DNA from: Ignavibacteriota bacterium
GTDB taxonomy: Bacteria; Bacteroidota; Ignavibacteria; UBA10030
Direction of reading: 5' to 3'
NCBI GenBank assembly: GCA_003170475.1
Contig: PMZI01000055.1
Location: 62,001 to 126,000, forward strand
Length of the DNA stretch: 64,000 nucleotides
Shown: positions 43,456 to 54,258 of the stretch, one piece after another
How positions within the stretch are numbered: the first letter of the stretch is position 1
Layout: the number at the start of each line of letters is the position of its first letter
Notes under the pieces: generated by a model
The model's input: the letters and a program-made list of their open reading frames with translations, nothing else
What the model was told of the DNA's origin: nothing
The model's database searches: none
Translations under genes and position numbers: made by a program

Positions 43456-44418
43456 TTGAAATATCAAAATCAAGAGTCCATCGTATCGCATTTGCGGCTC
43501 AAAACATCCCCCAGGCACAATCTGGGGGATGTCGTTTTCAAATATACGACGATGATCTTCGCCCTGATCGTTCTGTCGTTGATTCTGCTCATGGGTTACG
43601 AGATGTATCAGGACTCGAAGCCCTCCATCTTGAAGTTTGGCTGGAGTTTCCTCACAGGAACAACATGGGATCCTGTTCAGGAGGAATATGGCGCACTCCC
43701 GTTCATCTTCGGCACCCTTGTTTCCTCGGCGATAGCGTTGGTGATTGCCTTGCCCTTAAGTATCGGCATAGCCATCTTTCTTTCGGAGTTGGCTCCGCCG
43801 CGGCTCGAACGTCCCCTCTCTTTTCTTATTGAGCTGTTGGCAGGCATCCCGAGCATCGTGTACGGTCTCTGGGGGATTTTTGTTCTCGTACCGTGGATTC
43901 GGACAAGCATCGAACCCTTCTTCTCGCGCCACCTCGGGTTCTTGCCGATCTTTCATGGAGCACCGTACGGATTCGGGATGCTCGCAGCAGGACTCATTTT
44001 GTCGATAATGGTTCTTCCAATTATTGCTTCAATATCGCGTGATGTCTTGAAGTCTGTTCCACAGACTCAGCGAGAAGCGTCGTTGGGCCTGGGAGCAACC
44101 AAATGGCAGTCCATTCGGTTGATCCTGAAAGATGCGAAATCAGGTATTCTCGGGGCGACGTTACTTGGACTGGGGCGCGCCATCGGAGAGACCATGGCGG
44201 TAACCATGGTCATAGGGAACAGGCCGACAATATCGTACTCGTTATTCGATCCTGGATATACGATGGCGAGTGTCATTGCGAACGAGTTCACAGAGGCTAC
44301 GTCCTCCATGTATATCAGTGCCTTGATCGAGATCGCTCTGCTTCTTTTTGTCATGACAATCATTGTGAACATGCTCGCGCGCATTCTCGTCTGGAGCGTC
44401 ACACGGAGCACACGATGA
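43456..44418 (+). CDS. pstC: Phosphate ABC transporter permease PstC
   Basis: A 320-residue permease with six predicted helices and the inner-membrane signature SIVYGLWGIFVLVP plus EASLGLGATKWQSIRLI (the EAA loop that contacts PstB) and RAIGETMAVTMVIGN. The start is uncertain: I take the TTG at 43456, but the ribosome-binding site is weak and a later TTG at 43492 is possible. A strong hairpin lies inside the first 25 codons. It overlaps pstA by four bases. Confidence 0.92.
   Translation: MKYQNQESIVSHLRLKTSPRHNLGDVVFKYTTMIFALIVLSLILLMGYEMYQDSKPSILKFGWSFLTGTTWDPVQEEYGALPFIFGTLVSSAIALVIALPLSIGIAIFLSELAPPRLERPLSFLIELLAGIPSIVYGLWGIFVLVPWIRTSIEPFFSRHLGFLPIFHGAPYGFGMLAAGLILSIMVLPIIASISRDVLKSVPQTQREASLGLGATKWQSIRLILKDAKSGILGATLLGLGRAIGETMAVTMVIGNRPTISYSLFDPGYTMASVIANEFTEATSSMYISALIEIALLLFVMTIIVNMLARILVWSVTRSTR
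43504..43537 (+). terminator. Attenuator-like hairpin within the 5' end of pstC
   Basis: ACATCCCCCAG (43504-43514) and CTGGGGGATGT (43522-43532) form a perfect 11-bp stem with a 7-base loop, followed by CGTTTTC. It looks like a rho-independent terminator placed in the start of the coding region, where it could reduce expression of pstCAB relative to pstS. Confidence 0.6.
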
Positions 44419-45281
44419 GTATCACACCATTTGTTCCATCGTGGCAGTACTATCGAAGGAAGATTGCAGGCGCAACGATGCTTGCGTTGTGCTACCTGAG
44501 CGCTGTTCTGGCGATCGTGCCGCTCGTTCTGATCTTCTTCTACACGATCAATCGGGGCGTGAGCTATCTGAATCTGGATTTCTTCATCCAGATGCCGAAA
44601 CCTGTAGGCGAGCCGGGTGGCGGAATGGCGAACGCGATCGTTGGTACCCTTGTGCTTGTCGCTACGGGCAGTGCAATAGGACTTCCAATAGGAATCCTGA
44701 CGGGGATCTACCTTGCTGAGTTTGGAAATAACAAATTCGCCTATTTCGCGAGATTCATGACGGATGTACTCAGCGGCGTTCCGTCGATTGTCGCTGGAGT
44801 CGTCGCCTATGGCCTTGTTGTTGTGCCCATGAAACACTTCTCTGCTGCTGCGGGGGGCGTGGCCTTGGCAATCCTAATGATCCCCACAGTAACACGGACG
44901 ACGGAAGAGATGATCCGGCTTGTACCTCATTCGTATCGTGAGGCTGCCCTTGCATTAGGAATTCCGATGTGGAAGACCACGATGCAAATTGTGGTGCGAA
45001 CGGCATTTCGAGGAATTATCACGGGCATTCTCTTGTCCATTGCAAGAATTGCAGGCGAAACTGCGCCGCTCCTCTTCACTGCGCTTGGCAACAGGTTCTG
45101 GTCGACATCTTTGGATCAGCCGATTGGATCACTGACGGTCTTTATCTATGACTACGCCAAAGCACCGTTTGAGGATTGGAACAATCAGGCATGGGCGGCG
45201 GCGCTTGTGCTGATCATTCTAATCTCGGGGCTAAGTCTGGCAGTCCGAGTTGTTACACGGAGCAAGTTTGTTCAACGGTGA
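44415..45281 (+). CDS. pstA: Phosphate ABC transporter permease PstA
   Basis: A 288-residue permease starting at ATG 44415 (MSITPFVPSWQYYRRK), which overlaps the pstC stop as ATGA. GGGMANAIVGTL, DVLSGVPSIVAGVVAYG, HSYREAALALGIPMWKTTMQI and ARIAGETAPLLFTALG are PstA hallmarks. A longer upstream frame overlaps pstC and is not used. It pairs with PstC to form the channel. Confidence 0.94.
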   Translation: MSITPFVPSWQYYRRKIAGATMLALCYLSAVLAIVPLVLIFFYTINRGVSYLNLDFFIQMPKPVGEPGGGMANAIVGTLVLVATGSAIGLPIGILTGIYLAEFGNNKFAYFARFMTDVLSGVPSIVAGVVAYGLVVVPMKHFSAAAGGVALAILMIPTVTRTTEEMIRLVPHSYREAALALGIPMWKTTMQIVVRTAFRGIITGILLSIARIAGETAPLLFTALGNRFWSTSLDQPIGSLTVFIYDYAKAPFEDWNNQAWAAALVLIILISGLSLAVRVVTRSKFVQR

Positions 45282-45287
45282 TATCCT

Positions 45288-46106
45288 ATGACAACAGATG
45301 TTATAAGTCGAAGTACCACTTTGTCAGCGAAGCCGACTGAGAAGCAGGGGCAATCGACGAGCGTAAAGATGACGGCGCGGAACATCAATGCTTTCTTTGG
45401 AAAGGTGCAGGCTCTCTACGACGTCAATCTCGATATTGCGGGAAACAGAGTCCTTGCGATCATCGGACCATCGGGGTGCGGCAAGTCCACCTTCCTGCGA
45501 TGCCTCAATAGGATGCACGAAGTCGCGGGCGGGACGATGACAGGGACAGTTGAGTTGGACGGTCAGAACATCTATGGAACTGATGCCGTGCTCGTGAGGA
45601 AGCGTGTGGGAATGGTATTTCAGAAAGCGAATCCTTTCCCGACGATGTCAATCTTCGACAATGTGGCAATCGGTTTGCGACTGACGGGGGGTGTTCCGAA
45701 ATCGCAGATGAACGACGTTGTCGAACACAGCCTAAAACAGGCGGCATTGTGGGATGAAGTAAAGGATTCATTGAACAAATCGGGGGTCAGCCTGTCTGGT
45801 GGTCAACAGCAACGGCTCTGCATTGCTCGCACGCTGGCGGTGAATCCGGAAGTTATTTTGATGGATGAACCCGCGAGCGCTCTTGACCCGATCGCAACGG
45901 CCAAGATCGAGGAGCTCATCTATGAGTTGAAGAAGGACTTCACAATTGTCATCGTGACTCACAACATGCAACAAGCAGCCCGGGTGAGTAATACCACGGC
46001 TTTCTTTTATATGGGAAAACTCATAGAATTTGATGAGACGAAGACTATATTTACTTCACCGAAACAGAAGCAGACGGAAGATTACATTACCGGGAGATTT
46101 GGCTAA
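45288..46106 (+). CDS. pstB: Phosphate ABC transporter ATPase PstB
   Basis: A 272-residue ATPase with Walker [10 protein letters not shown], the PstB-specific LRCLNRMHE, signature [16 protein letters not shown], Walker [15 protein letters not shown] and the H-loop [14 protein letters not shown]. Its first 25 residues are a Ser/Thr/Lys-rich extension compared with compact homologues. It follows pstA by six bases. Confidence 0.95.
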   Translation: MTTDVISRSTTLSAKPTEKQGQSTSVKMTARNINAFFGKVQALYDVNLDIAGNRVLAIIGPSGCGKSTFLRCLNRMHEVAGGTMTGTVELDGQNIYGTDAVLVRKRVGMVFQKANPFPTMSIFDNVAIGLRLTGGVPKSQMNDVVEHSLKQAALWDEVKDSLNKSGVSLSGGQQQRLCIARTLAVNPEVILMDEPASALDPIATAKIEELIYELKKDFTIVIVTHNMQQAARVSNTTAFFYMGKLIEFDETKTIFTSPKQKQTEDYITGRFG

Positions 46107-46168
46107 GCTCATCTGAGAATGTGATGGGGGAGTGCGTTTGTCATCAATAAGCGAGATGGAAGGACGAC

Positions 46169-46840
46169 ATGTCAAGACACTATGAATTGGAACTCGATCA
46201 ACTGAGAACGCTGCTGATCCGGATGGGAAGTCTGGTGGAAGAGCAGATCGATTATGCTGTCAGGGCACTGACAGAGGGAGACCAGCGGCTGGCACAGCTT
46301 GTCATGGAACGGGACAAGAAGATTGATGAGTTCGATATCGCCGTTGATGAACGATGCATGAGTATCTTCGCGCTCAACCAGCCGGTGGCCATCGACTTGC
46401 GCCTCCTGATGGCGGCACTGAAGATCAACAATGAACTGGAACGAATCGGCGATATCGCAGTGAATCTGGCGGAAAGGGTGGAGTCACTTGCTTTGTATCC
46501 GGATTTTGTCAGAGGCACCTCGCTCGCTGAAATGGCATTTGCTGCTCGCGACATGATGAAACGCGCTATTGATTCATTTGTGAACAGCGACCCTTCATTG
46601 GCAAAACAAGTTCTGGAATCGGACGACTACATCGACCAACTCGATCGAGCGACGTTCGAGCGAATGACGAAGACGATGAGGGAATCTCCCGAACTCGTCG
46701 GGCCTGCGTGCCATATTCTCATCCTCTCGAGACATATTGAACGGCTGGCGGACCACGCTACGAACATCGCTGAAGACGTCATCTTCCTCGTGAATGCGAG
46801 AATTATCAAACATCACGCAGACGAATCTCCTGCGGAGTAA
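46169..46840 (+). CDS. phoU: Phosphate signalling protein PhoU
   Basis: A 223-residue all-helical protein with two PhoU repeats. Each has the metal-binding E..D...N pattern: NNELERIGDIAVNLAERV in the first and SRHIERLADHATNIAEDV in the second. It links Pst activity to PhoR and dampens the Pho response when phosphate is adequate. It is last in the operon. The 228 bases to dapF hold one small inverted repeat (CAAGGC at 46992-46997 with GCCTTG at 47005-47010) and no gene I can support. Confidence 0.94.
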   Translation: MSRHYELELDQLRTLLIRMGSLVEEQIDYAVRALTEGDQRLAQLVMERDKKIDEFDIAVDERCMSIFALNQPVAIDLRLLMAALKINNELERIGDIAVNLAERVESLALYPDFVRGTSLAEMAFAARDMMKRAIDSFVNSDPSLAKQVLESDDYIDQLDRATFERMTKTMRESPELVGPACHILILSRHIERLADHATNIAEDVIFLVNARIIKHHADESPAE

Positions 46841-47068
46841 TGCTCCTGATGTCCGCGACGCTCCAGATGCACGGGCAAATGCACAGTCTGATCAGAGATA
46901 GAGGGTTGTACCATCGACAGAGAGTGGTTCGTTCTGGGGACCTGCAACTGACGATCTTCCCAGGAATTGGTACGCACACCCGCCGAAAGTTCAAGGCAGT
47001 GCTGGCCTTGCAAATCCCCGGAAAACTGATATCTTACACTCCCACATACCAATCACGCTAGGTGTCCA

Positions 47069-47890
47069 GTGAATATTTGGTTTACGAAGATGTCCGGTGC
47101 CGGCAATGATTTCGTCGTGATCGACAACCGTTCAAGGCAAGTGCGAAACGGTTCGAGAGCAGCGAGAATACTGTGCGATCGCCGATGGGGGATAGGTGCT
47201 GATGGATTGCTCCTCCTGGAAAAAAGCCGACGAGCGGAATATCGAATGATGTATTTTAACGCGGACGGGAGTTATGGAGGAATGTGCGGCAACGGTGGGC
47301 GCTGCATGGCACGTTTCGCTGTCATGAATGGTCTTGCACCTCGGAAACACCGCTTTGAGGCGCTGCAGCACATATATCTAGCCTCTGTGAAGAACTCGGA
47401 GGTCGAGCTGTCGATGATAGATCCCGTTGGACTCAGATTGGAGAAGAAGATCCGACTTCAAGGGAAGTCGGTATCCGTGAGCCATGTGGATACTGGATCG
47501 CCCCACGTGGTGGTTGTGTGCAGTGCGTTGGGAGCACGCAAACGATTGAAGTCAGTCGACGTCGTGACATTGGGGCGCGAAATTAGAGATCACTCCGCGT
47601 TCAAGCCAGGCGGAACAAATGTGAATTTCATTGAGCGGATGAGGGGTAACTTAATTGCCATCAGGACTTATGAGCGCGGTGTTGAAGCAGAAACGATGGC
47701 TTGCGGGACGGGGTCGATCGCAGCCGCGATCGTGGCCTCTCGGCTGTGGGAATTGAGATCTCCGATTGATGTCATTCCCGAAAGCAAGAAGACATTGCGA
47801 GTTGAGTTTGTTGACAATGGAACGAATATCACAAACGTTCGGCTGATTGGACCTGCGGTTGTCTCGTTTTATGGTATTTTTGCGCTTTGA
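47069..47890 (+). CDS. dapF: Diaminopimelate epimerase DapF
   Basis: A 273-residue protein with both catalytic cysteines in their motifs: GGMCGNGGRC and MACGTGSIAAA, plus KMSGAGNDFVVID at the start and GGTNVNFIE in between. It converts LL- to meso-diaminopimelate in lysine and peptidoglycan synthesis. The start is GTG at 47069. It is in the cytoplasm and unrelated to the Pho genes before it. Confidence 0.93.
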   Translation: MNIWFTKMSGAGNDFVVIDNRSRQVRNGSRAARILCDRRWGIGADGLLLLEKSRRAEYRMMYFNADGSYGGMCGNGGRCMARFAVMNGLAPRKHRFEALQHIYLASVKNSEVELSMIDPVGLRLEKKIRLQGKSVSVSHVDTGSPHVVVVCSALGARKRLKSVDVVTLGREIRDHSAFKPGGTNVNFIERMRGNLIAIRTYERGVEAETMACGTGSIAAAIVASRLWELRSPIDVIPESKKTLRVEFVDNGTNITNVRLIGPAVVSFYGIFAL

Positions 47891-47924
47891 GAGTTCAGAT
47901 GATGGATAACTCGAATAGAATCCG

Positions 47925-48377
47925 ATGAGTTCGACAAGGCGGATATTTCTGAGGGAAACTCTGAAGGGTTGGCTGGGACTTGTCATCGCACCGACTGCGT
48001 ATGCAACGGCAAGGACATTTCTTGGCATGATCGGCCCTGAAAAGACAACATCCCAAGACATTGGACCTGCCGACTCGCTTCGTGCGGGAATGAGCAAGAC
48101 GGTTACGTTTGGACGCTCGAAAATAGTGGTTGCACAAGACAAAGACGGAGATCTGCATGCGGTGAGCGCTGTATGCACGCATATGAATTGCCTCGTCAGA
48201 TTTGAGCCAGTTGAGAAAGCCGGAGAGTTTGTATGCAACTGTCATTCGAGTCGGTTCACGTTGCGTGGCGAGAATATTACAGGCCCGGCAACTCGACCAT
48301 TAGCGGACTATCGCATTGAAGTGGTGAGAGGGCGCCTAATGCTTTCGGAAGCGGAAAACGGACCGAAAGAGAGATAA
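47925..48377 (+). CDS. Tat-exported Rieske 2Fe-2S protein
   Basis: A 150-residue protein. The N-terminus STRRIFLRETLKGW is a twin-arginine signal. The cluster-binding motifs are CTHMNC and CNCHSS (two Cys and two His), matching the Rieske fold, and the tail GPATRPLADYRIEV is typical. Rieske proteins transfer electrons in bc-type complexes or oxidases. No cytochrome b gene is adjacent, so the partner is unknown. It starts 34 bases after dapF. The 103 bases after it hold no gene. Confidence 0.85.
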   Translation: MSSTRRIFLRETLKGWLGLVIAPTAYATARTFLGMIGPEKTTSQDIGPADSLRAGMSKTVTFGRSKIVVAQDKDGDLHAVSAVCTHMNCLVRFEPVEKAGEFVCNCHSSRFTLRGENITGPATRPLADYRIEVVRGRLMLSEAENGPKER

Positions 48378-48480
48378 TGGCATCATAGTCACCTTCCATC
48401 TCAAATGTCAGATAATATGTATTATGTAAAGTCATCAGAGAGCACGCTGCCATTGCAAATCCCCATCGACTCAAGTTCTT

Positions 48481-50724
48481 CTACCCTTCTACTGCTTGTG
48501 AAATAGCACTTCTATATGCCAGCCGGGCTTCATCTGCCGAAATGTTGACCCGGCTAGACAGTTTGATCGTCGCGTCGCCAGACACTTCACCGATAACGGT
48601 AGCTTGCACTCCCCTGAACGTGGCTGCAGTGCGGACCTCATCTACATTTTCGGGTAGCATGGAGATGACAACCCGCGACTGGGTCTCGCCAAAGAGGGCA
48701 AAATCGGCTCGTATCTCTGGACTAGGAAAACGCGTCATGTGTACTCCAAGGGATGGATTGGCATCCATGAGGCCTTCCGTGAGCGCCACAGCGAGACCGC
48801 CTTCAGAGCAATCGTGGGCGGACTCGATCAACGATTGCAATGAAAGTTCAAGGCAAAGAGCCTGAAGATTGGCTTCAGCTGCAAGGTCCATAGATGGTGC
48901 ATCGCCAAGTAGTCTGCCGGTTCTTTGAAACAAATACTCTGAGCCTCCGATTTCGCCGAGATCCCGTCCTAGTACCATGATCATGTCACCTTCATGTTGA
49001 AAGGTCGATGAAACTGCTTTGCTCACATCTTCAATGAGTCCAAGCATTCCGATTACTGGTGTTGGCAAAACCGCGCCGTCGGGGCTCTCATTATAGAAGC
49101 TGACGTTGCCACCAGTTACAGGCGTATCAAGAGCACGACAAGCATCACCAATCCCGGCCACAGCTTCAGTGAACTGCCAATAGATCTCAGGATCATACGG
49201 GTTTCCGAAGTTCAGGCAATTGGTGATTGCTACAGGAGTGGCGCCCGCACATGCGACATTCCTTGCAGCTTCGGCAACTGCAATCTGACCGCCTCTGCGC
49301 GGATTCAAGTAAACGTAACGTGCATTACAGTCAGTTTTTAGTGCAAGGCCCTTCTTTGATCCCTTGATCCGCACAATGGAGGCATCATAGCTCGTTGGAA
49401 CGGTGTTCGTTCGAACCATGGAATCGTATTGATCGTAGACCCACCGCTTGCATGCGATTGTCTGTGATTTGAGTAGACCTAACAGTACTTCATTGAAGTC
49501 TTCAGGCAGCGACAGCTGGTCTGATTGGAATGAATGTAGTTCCTCCAGATAACCTGGCTCCTGAGACTCCCTTATGTAGACGGGCGCACCTCCGCCTAGA
49601 ACCAGCACTTCGGCAGGGACATCAGCTTTCAGCTCTCCCTGATAAAAAATTTTGACCCGATCTTCCCCTATGACATTCCCTATTCTTACGGCATGTAAGT
49701 CCCATTTATCAAAGATCTTCTTAACACCAACCTCATGTTCCGGTTTGATGACCATGAGCATGCGCTCTTGAGACTCGGAGAGCATAATCTCATAACTAGT
49801 CATTTCTTCCTCTCGCAATGGAACAGCATCGAGGTCGATTCTCATCCCGCATTTCCCTTTGGCGCTCATTTCAGTACTCGAGCACGTCAAGCCTGCCGCC
49901 CCCATATCTTGTATTCCTACGATAAGTCCGGCTTGGATTGCCTCCAGCGTAGCTTCGAGGAGGAGTTTCTCCGTGAAGGGATCTCCCACTTGAACGGATG
50001 GCCGCTTTGCTTCCGACTTCTCGGAGATCTCCTCAGAGGCAAATGTCGCCCCATGAATGCCGTCTCTTCCTGTCGAAGATCCGACGATCATCACCAGATT
50101 GCCCGTCCCTCTTGCAGTGGCCGTTGCCACCTGATCATGCCGTACGATGCCGACAGCCATGGCATTGACGAGTGGATTTGCGGTGTAGGAGGCATCAAAA
50201 TATACTTCACCGGCAACGGTTGGAACACCGAAGCTATTGCCGTAATCCCCAATGCCCTTCACAACGCCCTTGAAGAGGTAACGAACCCTGTCGTTGGACA
50301 AATCTCCGAACCGGAGAGAGTTCAATGCAGCAACAGGTCGCGCCCCCATAGTAAAGATGTCCCGGAGTATACCTCCGACTCCAGTCGCCGCTCCTTGATA
50401 GGGTTCAACAGCTGAAGGATGGTTGTGACTTTCGATCTTGAATGCCACGGCCAGGCCGTCCCCAATGTCAACCAACCCAGCATTCTCCTCGCCGGCGCCG
50501 ACGAGAAGACGCGCACCACTCCGGGGAAGCGTCTTGAGGACTGCGATGGAATTCTTGTAGCTGCAGTGCTCGCTCCACATCACGCTGAAGATTCCTAACT
50601 CGGTGTAACTGGGGGTGCGGCCGAGGATACCCAGCATGAGTTCATACTCTTCTTTGGTCAATCCGTGCTCGAGTCCCAGCTCAAGGGTCACTTTGGGTTC
50701 AGATTTTCTATGATCTTGTTTCAT
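48481..50724 (-). CDS. purL: Phosphoribosylformylglycinamidine synthase subunit PurL
   Basis: A 747-residue protein, the length of the small-type PurL that works with PurQ and Pur[35 protein letters not shown] (the ATP/FGAR site), [14 protein letters not shown] and [12 protein letters not shown] are characteristic. It catalyses the fourth step of purine synthesis. I start at ATG 50724 ([10 protein letters not shown]), after AAAGGAAAG; an upstream start at 50778 would overlap mutS2. It follows mutS2 on the same strand. Confidence 0.93.
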   Translation of the reverse strand: MKQDHRKSEPKVTLELGLEHGLTKEEYELMLGILGRTPSYTELGIFSVMWSEHCSYKNSIAVLKTLPRSGARLLVGAGEENAGLVDIGDGLAVAFKIESHNHPSAVEPYQGAATGVGGILRDIFTMGARPVAALNSLRFGDLSNDRVRYLFKGVVKGIGDYGNSFGVPTVAGEVYFDASYTANPLVNAMAVGIVRHDQVATATARGTGNLVMIVGSSTGRDGIHGATFASEEISEKSEAKRPSVQVGDPFTEKLLLEATLEAIQAGLIVGIQDMGAAGLTCSSTEMSAKGKCGMRIDLDAVPLREEEMTSYEIMLSESQERMLMVIKPEHEVGVKKIFDKWDLHAVRIGNVIGEDRVKIFYQGELKADVPAEVLVLGGGAPVYIRESQEPGYLEELHSFQSDQLSLPEDFNEVLLGLLKSQTIACKRWVYDQYDSMVRTNTVPTSYDASIVRIKGSKKGLALKTDCNARYVYLNPRRGGQIAVAEAARNVACAGATPVAITNCLNFGNPYDPEIYWQFTEAVAGIGDACRALDTPVTGGNVSFYNESPDGAVLPTPVIGMLGLIEDVSKAVSSTFQHEGDMIMVLGRDLGEIGGSEYLFQRTGRLLGDAPSMDLAAEANLQALCLELSLQSLIESAHDCSEGGLAVALTEGLMDANPSLGVHMTRFPSPEIRADFALFGETQSRVVISMLPENVDEVRTAATFRGVQATVIGEVSGDATIKLSSRVNISADEARLAYRSAISQAVEG

Positions 50725-50770
50725 TATAGATCGTCTTTCCTTTACCATTTCAACAGGTTGTCCGCGAGAG

Positions 50771-53113
50771 TCAGTCAAGTTCTACGACCGTTACCCCCGC
50801 CCCCCCTTCGTTCCACTCCCCCAATCGATACGATTTAATATGCGGATAGGTCTTGAGAAATTCGCCAATTCGCTTGCGTAAAGCTCCTGTCCCTTTTCCG
50901 TGGATGATGTCCACGCGGTGCAAGCCGGAGACAAGTGCATCGTCCAGGAAACGCTCAACTTGCGGAACTGCTTCGTCACCAAGCATACCACGCAGATCGA
51001 TCTCGGTTTTCCCTTCAGGAGTGTAAAGTGGACTTGCGGCGGAGTCGATGGTGGAGCCTTTCCCTCCTTTCACCTTCACAAGGGTTTCCAGTCGGACCTT
51101 CAATCTGGCATTACCGAAGAGAACCGTTCCACTGGGAGGCTTGAGCTCAACGAGCTCACCCTCCTGCGGTGAGTTCTTTACTCGAACAAGATCCCCCACT
51201 TCGAGCTCCTCCGGAGGGGTCGACTGTTCAGTGGCCGTCAGAATCTCAATTTTCTTGTGGAATTCCTGAATGTTCTGCCGTGCAGTCTGGACCGTCTTCT
51301 TTTCTGCAGAGGACTCGCGAATTTCCTTCACGGAACGCTCAATCAGAGCCTGTGCCCCTTGCACAATATCCTTCGCCTCGTCCACTGCTTGCTTTCGTAG
51401 GACTTTCGATTCTTCCTTGAGATTCTTTGTCTTTAGCTCATACGCCTTAACGAGCGAATTGAGCTTGTCGCGCTCAGCCGACACTTCCTTGATTTGTGAT
51501 CGGTATTCCTGGGTTTGTCGTTCGAGTTCCGCCAGAAGGTTTTCCAGCTTGATCTTTTCGTCCCCGACGAGTTCGCGAGCGTGCTCGATAACCGTCGGCG
51601 GCAGTTCAAGACGTTTGGCGAGTTCGAGGGCATAACTGCTTCCTGGAACGCCAAAGCGGAACCGGTACGTGGGCTTGAACGTCTCCTGGTCGAATTCCAT
51701 AGACGCATTCGAAACAAACGAAGTCTCGTGCGCAAATGCTTTCAACATTCCATGGTGAGTGGTTGCGATAGTCATTGCTCCACGTTGCGTCAATTCACTG
51801 AGGATGGATGCGGCCAGCGCCCCACCTTCAGCGGGATCTGTGCCGGCGCCGATTTCGTCCAGGAGGACCAGACTTTGAGGATTCGCCCCCGCAAGCACAT
51901 CGCGCATTCGAAGCAAATGAGAGCTGTAGGAGCTCAGGTCATCCTCGATGGATTGTTCATCACCGATATCGACGAAGATGGATTCAAAGACGCCGAGTTC
52001 CGATTCCGGCGCAGCAGGGATGTGAAGCCCGGATTGTGCACAGAGCGAAAGCAAGCCCACGCACTTCATGGCAACGCTTTTGCCCCCTGCGTTTGGACCA
52101 GAAATAACCAGGGTGCGAACCGACTCCCCCATCTCGACATCCAGGGGTACGACCTCTTCCCTTCGGTGTCGCTGTAAGAGCACGGGATGACGCGCCTGGA
52201 AGAGATGCACCACCATCTTATCGCTGATGCGCGGCGGATTACCGAGAATTTCAATCGAGTGTTTCGCTTTCGCAAAGAGAAGGTCCAACGTGGACAGCGT
52301 GACGAGCATCGGCTCAAGGTGCGGCTGAATTTCCCTCACTTGTGTCGTGAGGTTTGCCAGAATGTTAGCAATCTCTCGTTGTTCGCTGAGGTGAAGCTCA
52401 GTCAATGCGTTATTCAAATCCAGAGTTTCGGCCGGCTCGATGAAGACTGTCGCGCCGCTTGCAGAGCTTGAATGAATGAAGCCCGGGACCTGCTTCTTGT
52501 ACTCTGTCTTTACCGGAACCACCATCCTGCCGTCACGTGTGGTCACGATCTCCTCCTGAAGGAGATCCTTCTCGGAGACGCGTTTGAGAATGGATGCCAG
52601 TCTTTTCCGGAGAGTCTCAGCGCTCGAAATCATCTCATGACGAATGCGAAGAAGATCCTTGCTTGCCGAATCGCGGATATGGCCGTCTTCGTCAATGCAT
52701 TCGAGGATGTTGTATTCGATGACCTTGTCGCTATAGAGTTGGGCGAGAAAGGTCGCCAGGTGCGGATAATTCTTCTGACGTTTGTTGATAAACGAGGCAA
52801 GCGTACGGGATGCACGGAGCGTTGATGCGATTTCGAGCAGCTCCCGATTGTTGAGTACGTGGTTTTCGATCGAGGCCCGTTTTAGGGCGGGGAGAATATC
52901 TTTGATGCCATCGAGCGGGACTGTTCCTTCGACGATGAGAAGTTCCTTTGCCTCAGAGACGCGCCGTAATTCCAGCTCGATGAGCTGGTGATCCGTCATG
53001 GGGCTGAGATGAGCTGCGAGTTCCCGGGCGGGCCCCGACGCAACAAGTTGTTGCAAGCGATCGAGAACCTTGTCGAATTCGAGTTTGCGTATCGCCGTTG
53101 AAAAGTCAGCCAT
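50771..53113 (-). CDS. mutS2: MutS2 family ATPase/endonuclease
   Basis: A 780-residue protein. The ATPase core has Walker [30 protein letters not shown] and [15 protein letters not shown] long coiled coil (about 510-640) and a C-terminal Smr nuclease domain ([32 protein letters not shown]) complete the family layout. MutS2 acts on recombination intermediates or collided ribosomes, not classic mismatch repair. The start is ATG 53113 or the GTG at 53131, which overlaps the cvpA stop. Confidence 0.92.
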   Translation of the reverse strand: MADFSTAIRKLEFDKVLDRLQQLVASGPARELAAHLSPMTDHQLIELELRRVSEAKELLIVEGTVPLDGIKDILPALKRASIENHVLNNRELLEIASTLRASRTLASFINKRQKNYPHLATFLAQLYSDKVIEYNILECIDEDGHIRDSASKDLLRIRHEMISSAETLRKRLASILKRVSEKDLLQEEIVTTRDGRMVVPVKTEYKKQVPGFIHSSSASGATVFIEPAETLDLNNALTELHLSEQREIANILANLTTQVREIQPHLEPMLVTLSTLDLLFAKAKHSIEILGNPPRISDKMVVHLFQARHPVLLQRHRREEVVPLDVEMGESVRTLVISGPNAGGKSVAMKCVGLLSLCAQSGLHIPAAPESELGVFESIFVDIGDEQSIEDDLSSYSSHLLRMRDVLAGANPQSLVLLDEIGAGTDPAEGGALAASILSELTQRGAMTIATTHHGMLKAFAHETSFVSNASMEFDQETFKPTYRFRFGVPGSSYALELAKRLELPPTVIEHARELVGDEKIKLENLLAELERQTQEYRSQIKEVSAERDKLNSLVKAYELKTKNLKEESKVLRKQAVDEAKDIVQGAQALIERSVKEIRESSAEKKTVQTARQNIQEFHKKIEILTATEQSTPPEELEVGDLVRVKNSPQEGELVELKPPSGTVLFGNARLKVRLETLVKVKGGKGSTIDSAASPLYTPEGKTEIDLRGMLGDEAVPQVERFLDDALVSGLHRVDIIHGKGTGALRKRIGEFLKTYPHIKSYRLGEWNEGGAGVTVVELD

Positions 53114-53127
53114 GAGGATGCCAGTCC

Positions 53128-53667
53128 TCACTGCTCGGGCGCTGCTTTGAGAGTGGAATCCCCGGGCGATGTCAATTTGTCAAATGTCTTTGTTGCAGTG
53201 GTGGGAATCACATTAGCGAAAAAGTCCATGATCTGAGGAGCGATGGCAGCCGTGGGATGATACAACCGTGAATCCCAAATAGTTCTTCGGGAAGGCGGAC
53301 CCGACATGGTGACAACAAAGATGATGACACTGATGACGATAAGACCTTCGATGGTCCCGAGTACAACGCCTATCACACGGTCAACGATCTTTCCGATTTT
53401 GTAGTTGTCGGTGATGAATCGATAGAGTACGGACTGCAGGAAGAACATGATGAAGAAGATCATGAAAAATGCCGTTGTCGGTGCTGTTTGCGGCTGGATG
53501 TGCATATTGTCTCGCAGGAAATCTGCGAAGTCGTGCATGGCATACTGGCTAACAAACATTCCAATGATCACGACGGCAATGGCCACGAGCTTTCGAATAG
53601 AGCCATCGCGAAAGCCGAGGGCGCCGAAGACGATAACCGGAAGCAAGATCAAAAGGTCAATGAGCAT
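53128..53667 (-). CDS. cvpA: CvpA family membrane protein
   Basis: A 179-residue protein with four predicted membrane helices: DLLILLPVIVFGALGFRDGSIRK at the start is the CvpA signature, and GVVLGTIEGLIVISVIIFV forms a later one. CvpA was linked to colicin V production and envelope tolerance; its biochemistry is unclear. It sits between yqeY and mutS2, a common arrangement in this phylum, and probably in one operon with them. Confidence 0.85.
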   Translation of the reverse strand: MLIDLLILLPVIVFGALGFRDGSIRKLVAIAVVIIGMFVSQYAMHDFADFLRDNMHIQPQTAPTTAFFMIFFIMFFLQSVLYRFITDNYKIGKIVDRVIGVVLGTIEGLIVISVIIFVVTMSGPPSRRTIWDSRLYHPTAAIAPQIMDFFANVIPTTATKTFDKLTSPGDSTLKAAPEQ

Positions 53668-53669
53668 CG

Positions 53670-54119
53670 TTACGCTCCTAGTTTTGCTTTTACCATTTCC
53701 TGAACCTGTTTCCCGTCGACCTTTCCTTTCAGTTCCTTCATTGCAAGAGGCATCACTTTGCCGAAATCCTTTGCCCCACTTGCGCCCGTCTGGGCGATAA
53801 TTCGCACAATGACCTCCGCTGCCTCCTCGGCAGACAGCTGTTTGGGAAGATAGGAAGAGATGACTGCCATCTCAGCACGTTCCTGCTCGGCAAGCTCAGT
53901 CCTGCCCGCCTTCTCATACACTTCGATTGCTTCTTTTCGTTTCTTTATCGCTGCCATGAGGACAGACAACTCCTCCTCTGGGGTGATTTCTTTTCCTTCC
54001 CCCCTCTTCGAAAGCTCAATCATGTGAGCCCGAAGCAGCCGCAGCGTTTCACGTTTTGTCTTTTCCCCGGACTTCATCGCTGCTTTGAGATCTGTGGTGA
54101 TTTGTTCGTTGAGTGTCAT
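53670..54119 (-). CDS. GatB/YqeY domain protein
   Basis: A 149-residue protein of the YqeY family: TTDLKAAMKSGEKTKRETLR, AIKKRKEAIEVYEKAGR, YLPKQLSAEEAAEVI and GKVMPLAMKELKGKVDGKQV. The domain is related to the tRNA-binding tail of the GatB amidotransferase. A general role in tRNA-dependent processes is suggested, not shown. It ends two bases before cvpA starts. Confidence 0.9.
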   Translation of the reverse strand: MTLNEQITTDLKAAMKSGEKTKRETLRLLRAHMIELSKRGEGKEITPEEELSVLMAAIKKRKEAIEVYEKAGRTELAEQERAEMAVISSYLPKQLSAEEAAEVIVRIIAQTGASGAKDFGKVMPLAMKELKGKVDGKQVQEMVKAKLGA

Positions 54120-54141
54120 AGCTCGTACTCGTTCCTCAAAT

Positions 54142-54169
54142 AGAAAAAGGCAAGCGCCATACTTGCCTT
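54142..54169 (-). terminator. Terminator after the SDR/metal-transport operon
   Basis: AAGGCAAG (54147-54154) and CTTGCCTT (54162-54169) form a perfect 8-bp stem with a 7-base loop. On the minus strand it runs into TTTCTATTT. It ends the operon read leftward from 56.8 kb. Confidence 0.8.
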
Positions 54170-54258
54170 CGATACAACTCTCTCAGTGGTTTGCCATATG
54201 ATTAGTGGTGACTCCCGGTGTCTTTCACCATAGTATTGAATTTGTTCGTAACAATCAA

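Noticed and set aside
46840-47061. 73-codon frame between phoU and dapF
   Set aside because: There is no ribosome-binding site or recognisable feature; it is likely non-coding spacer.
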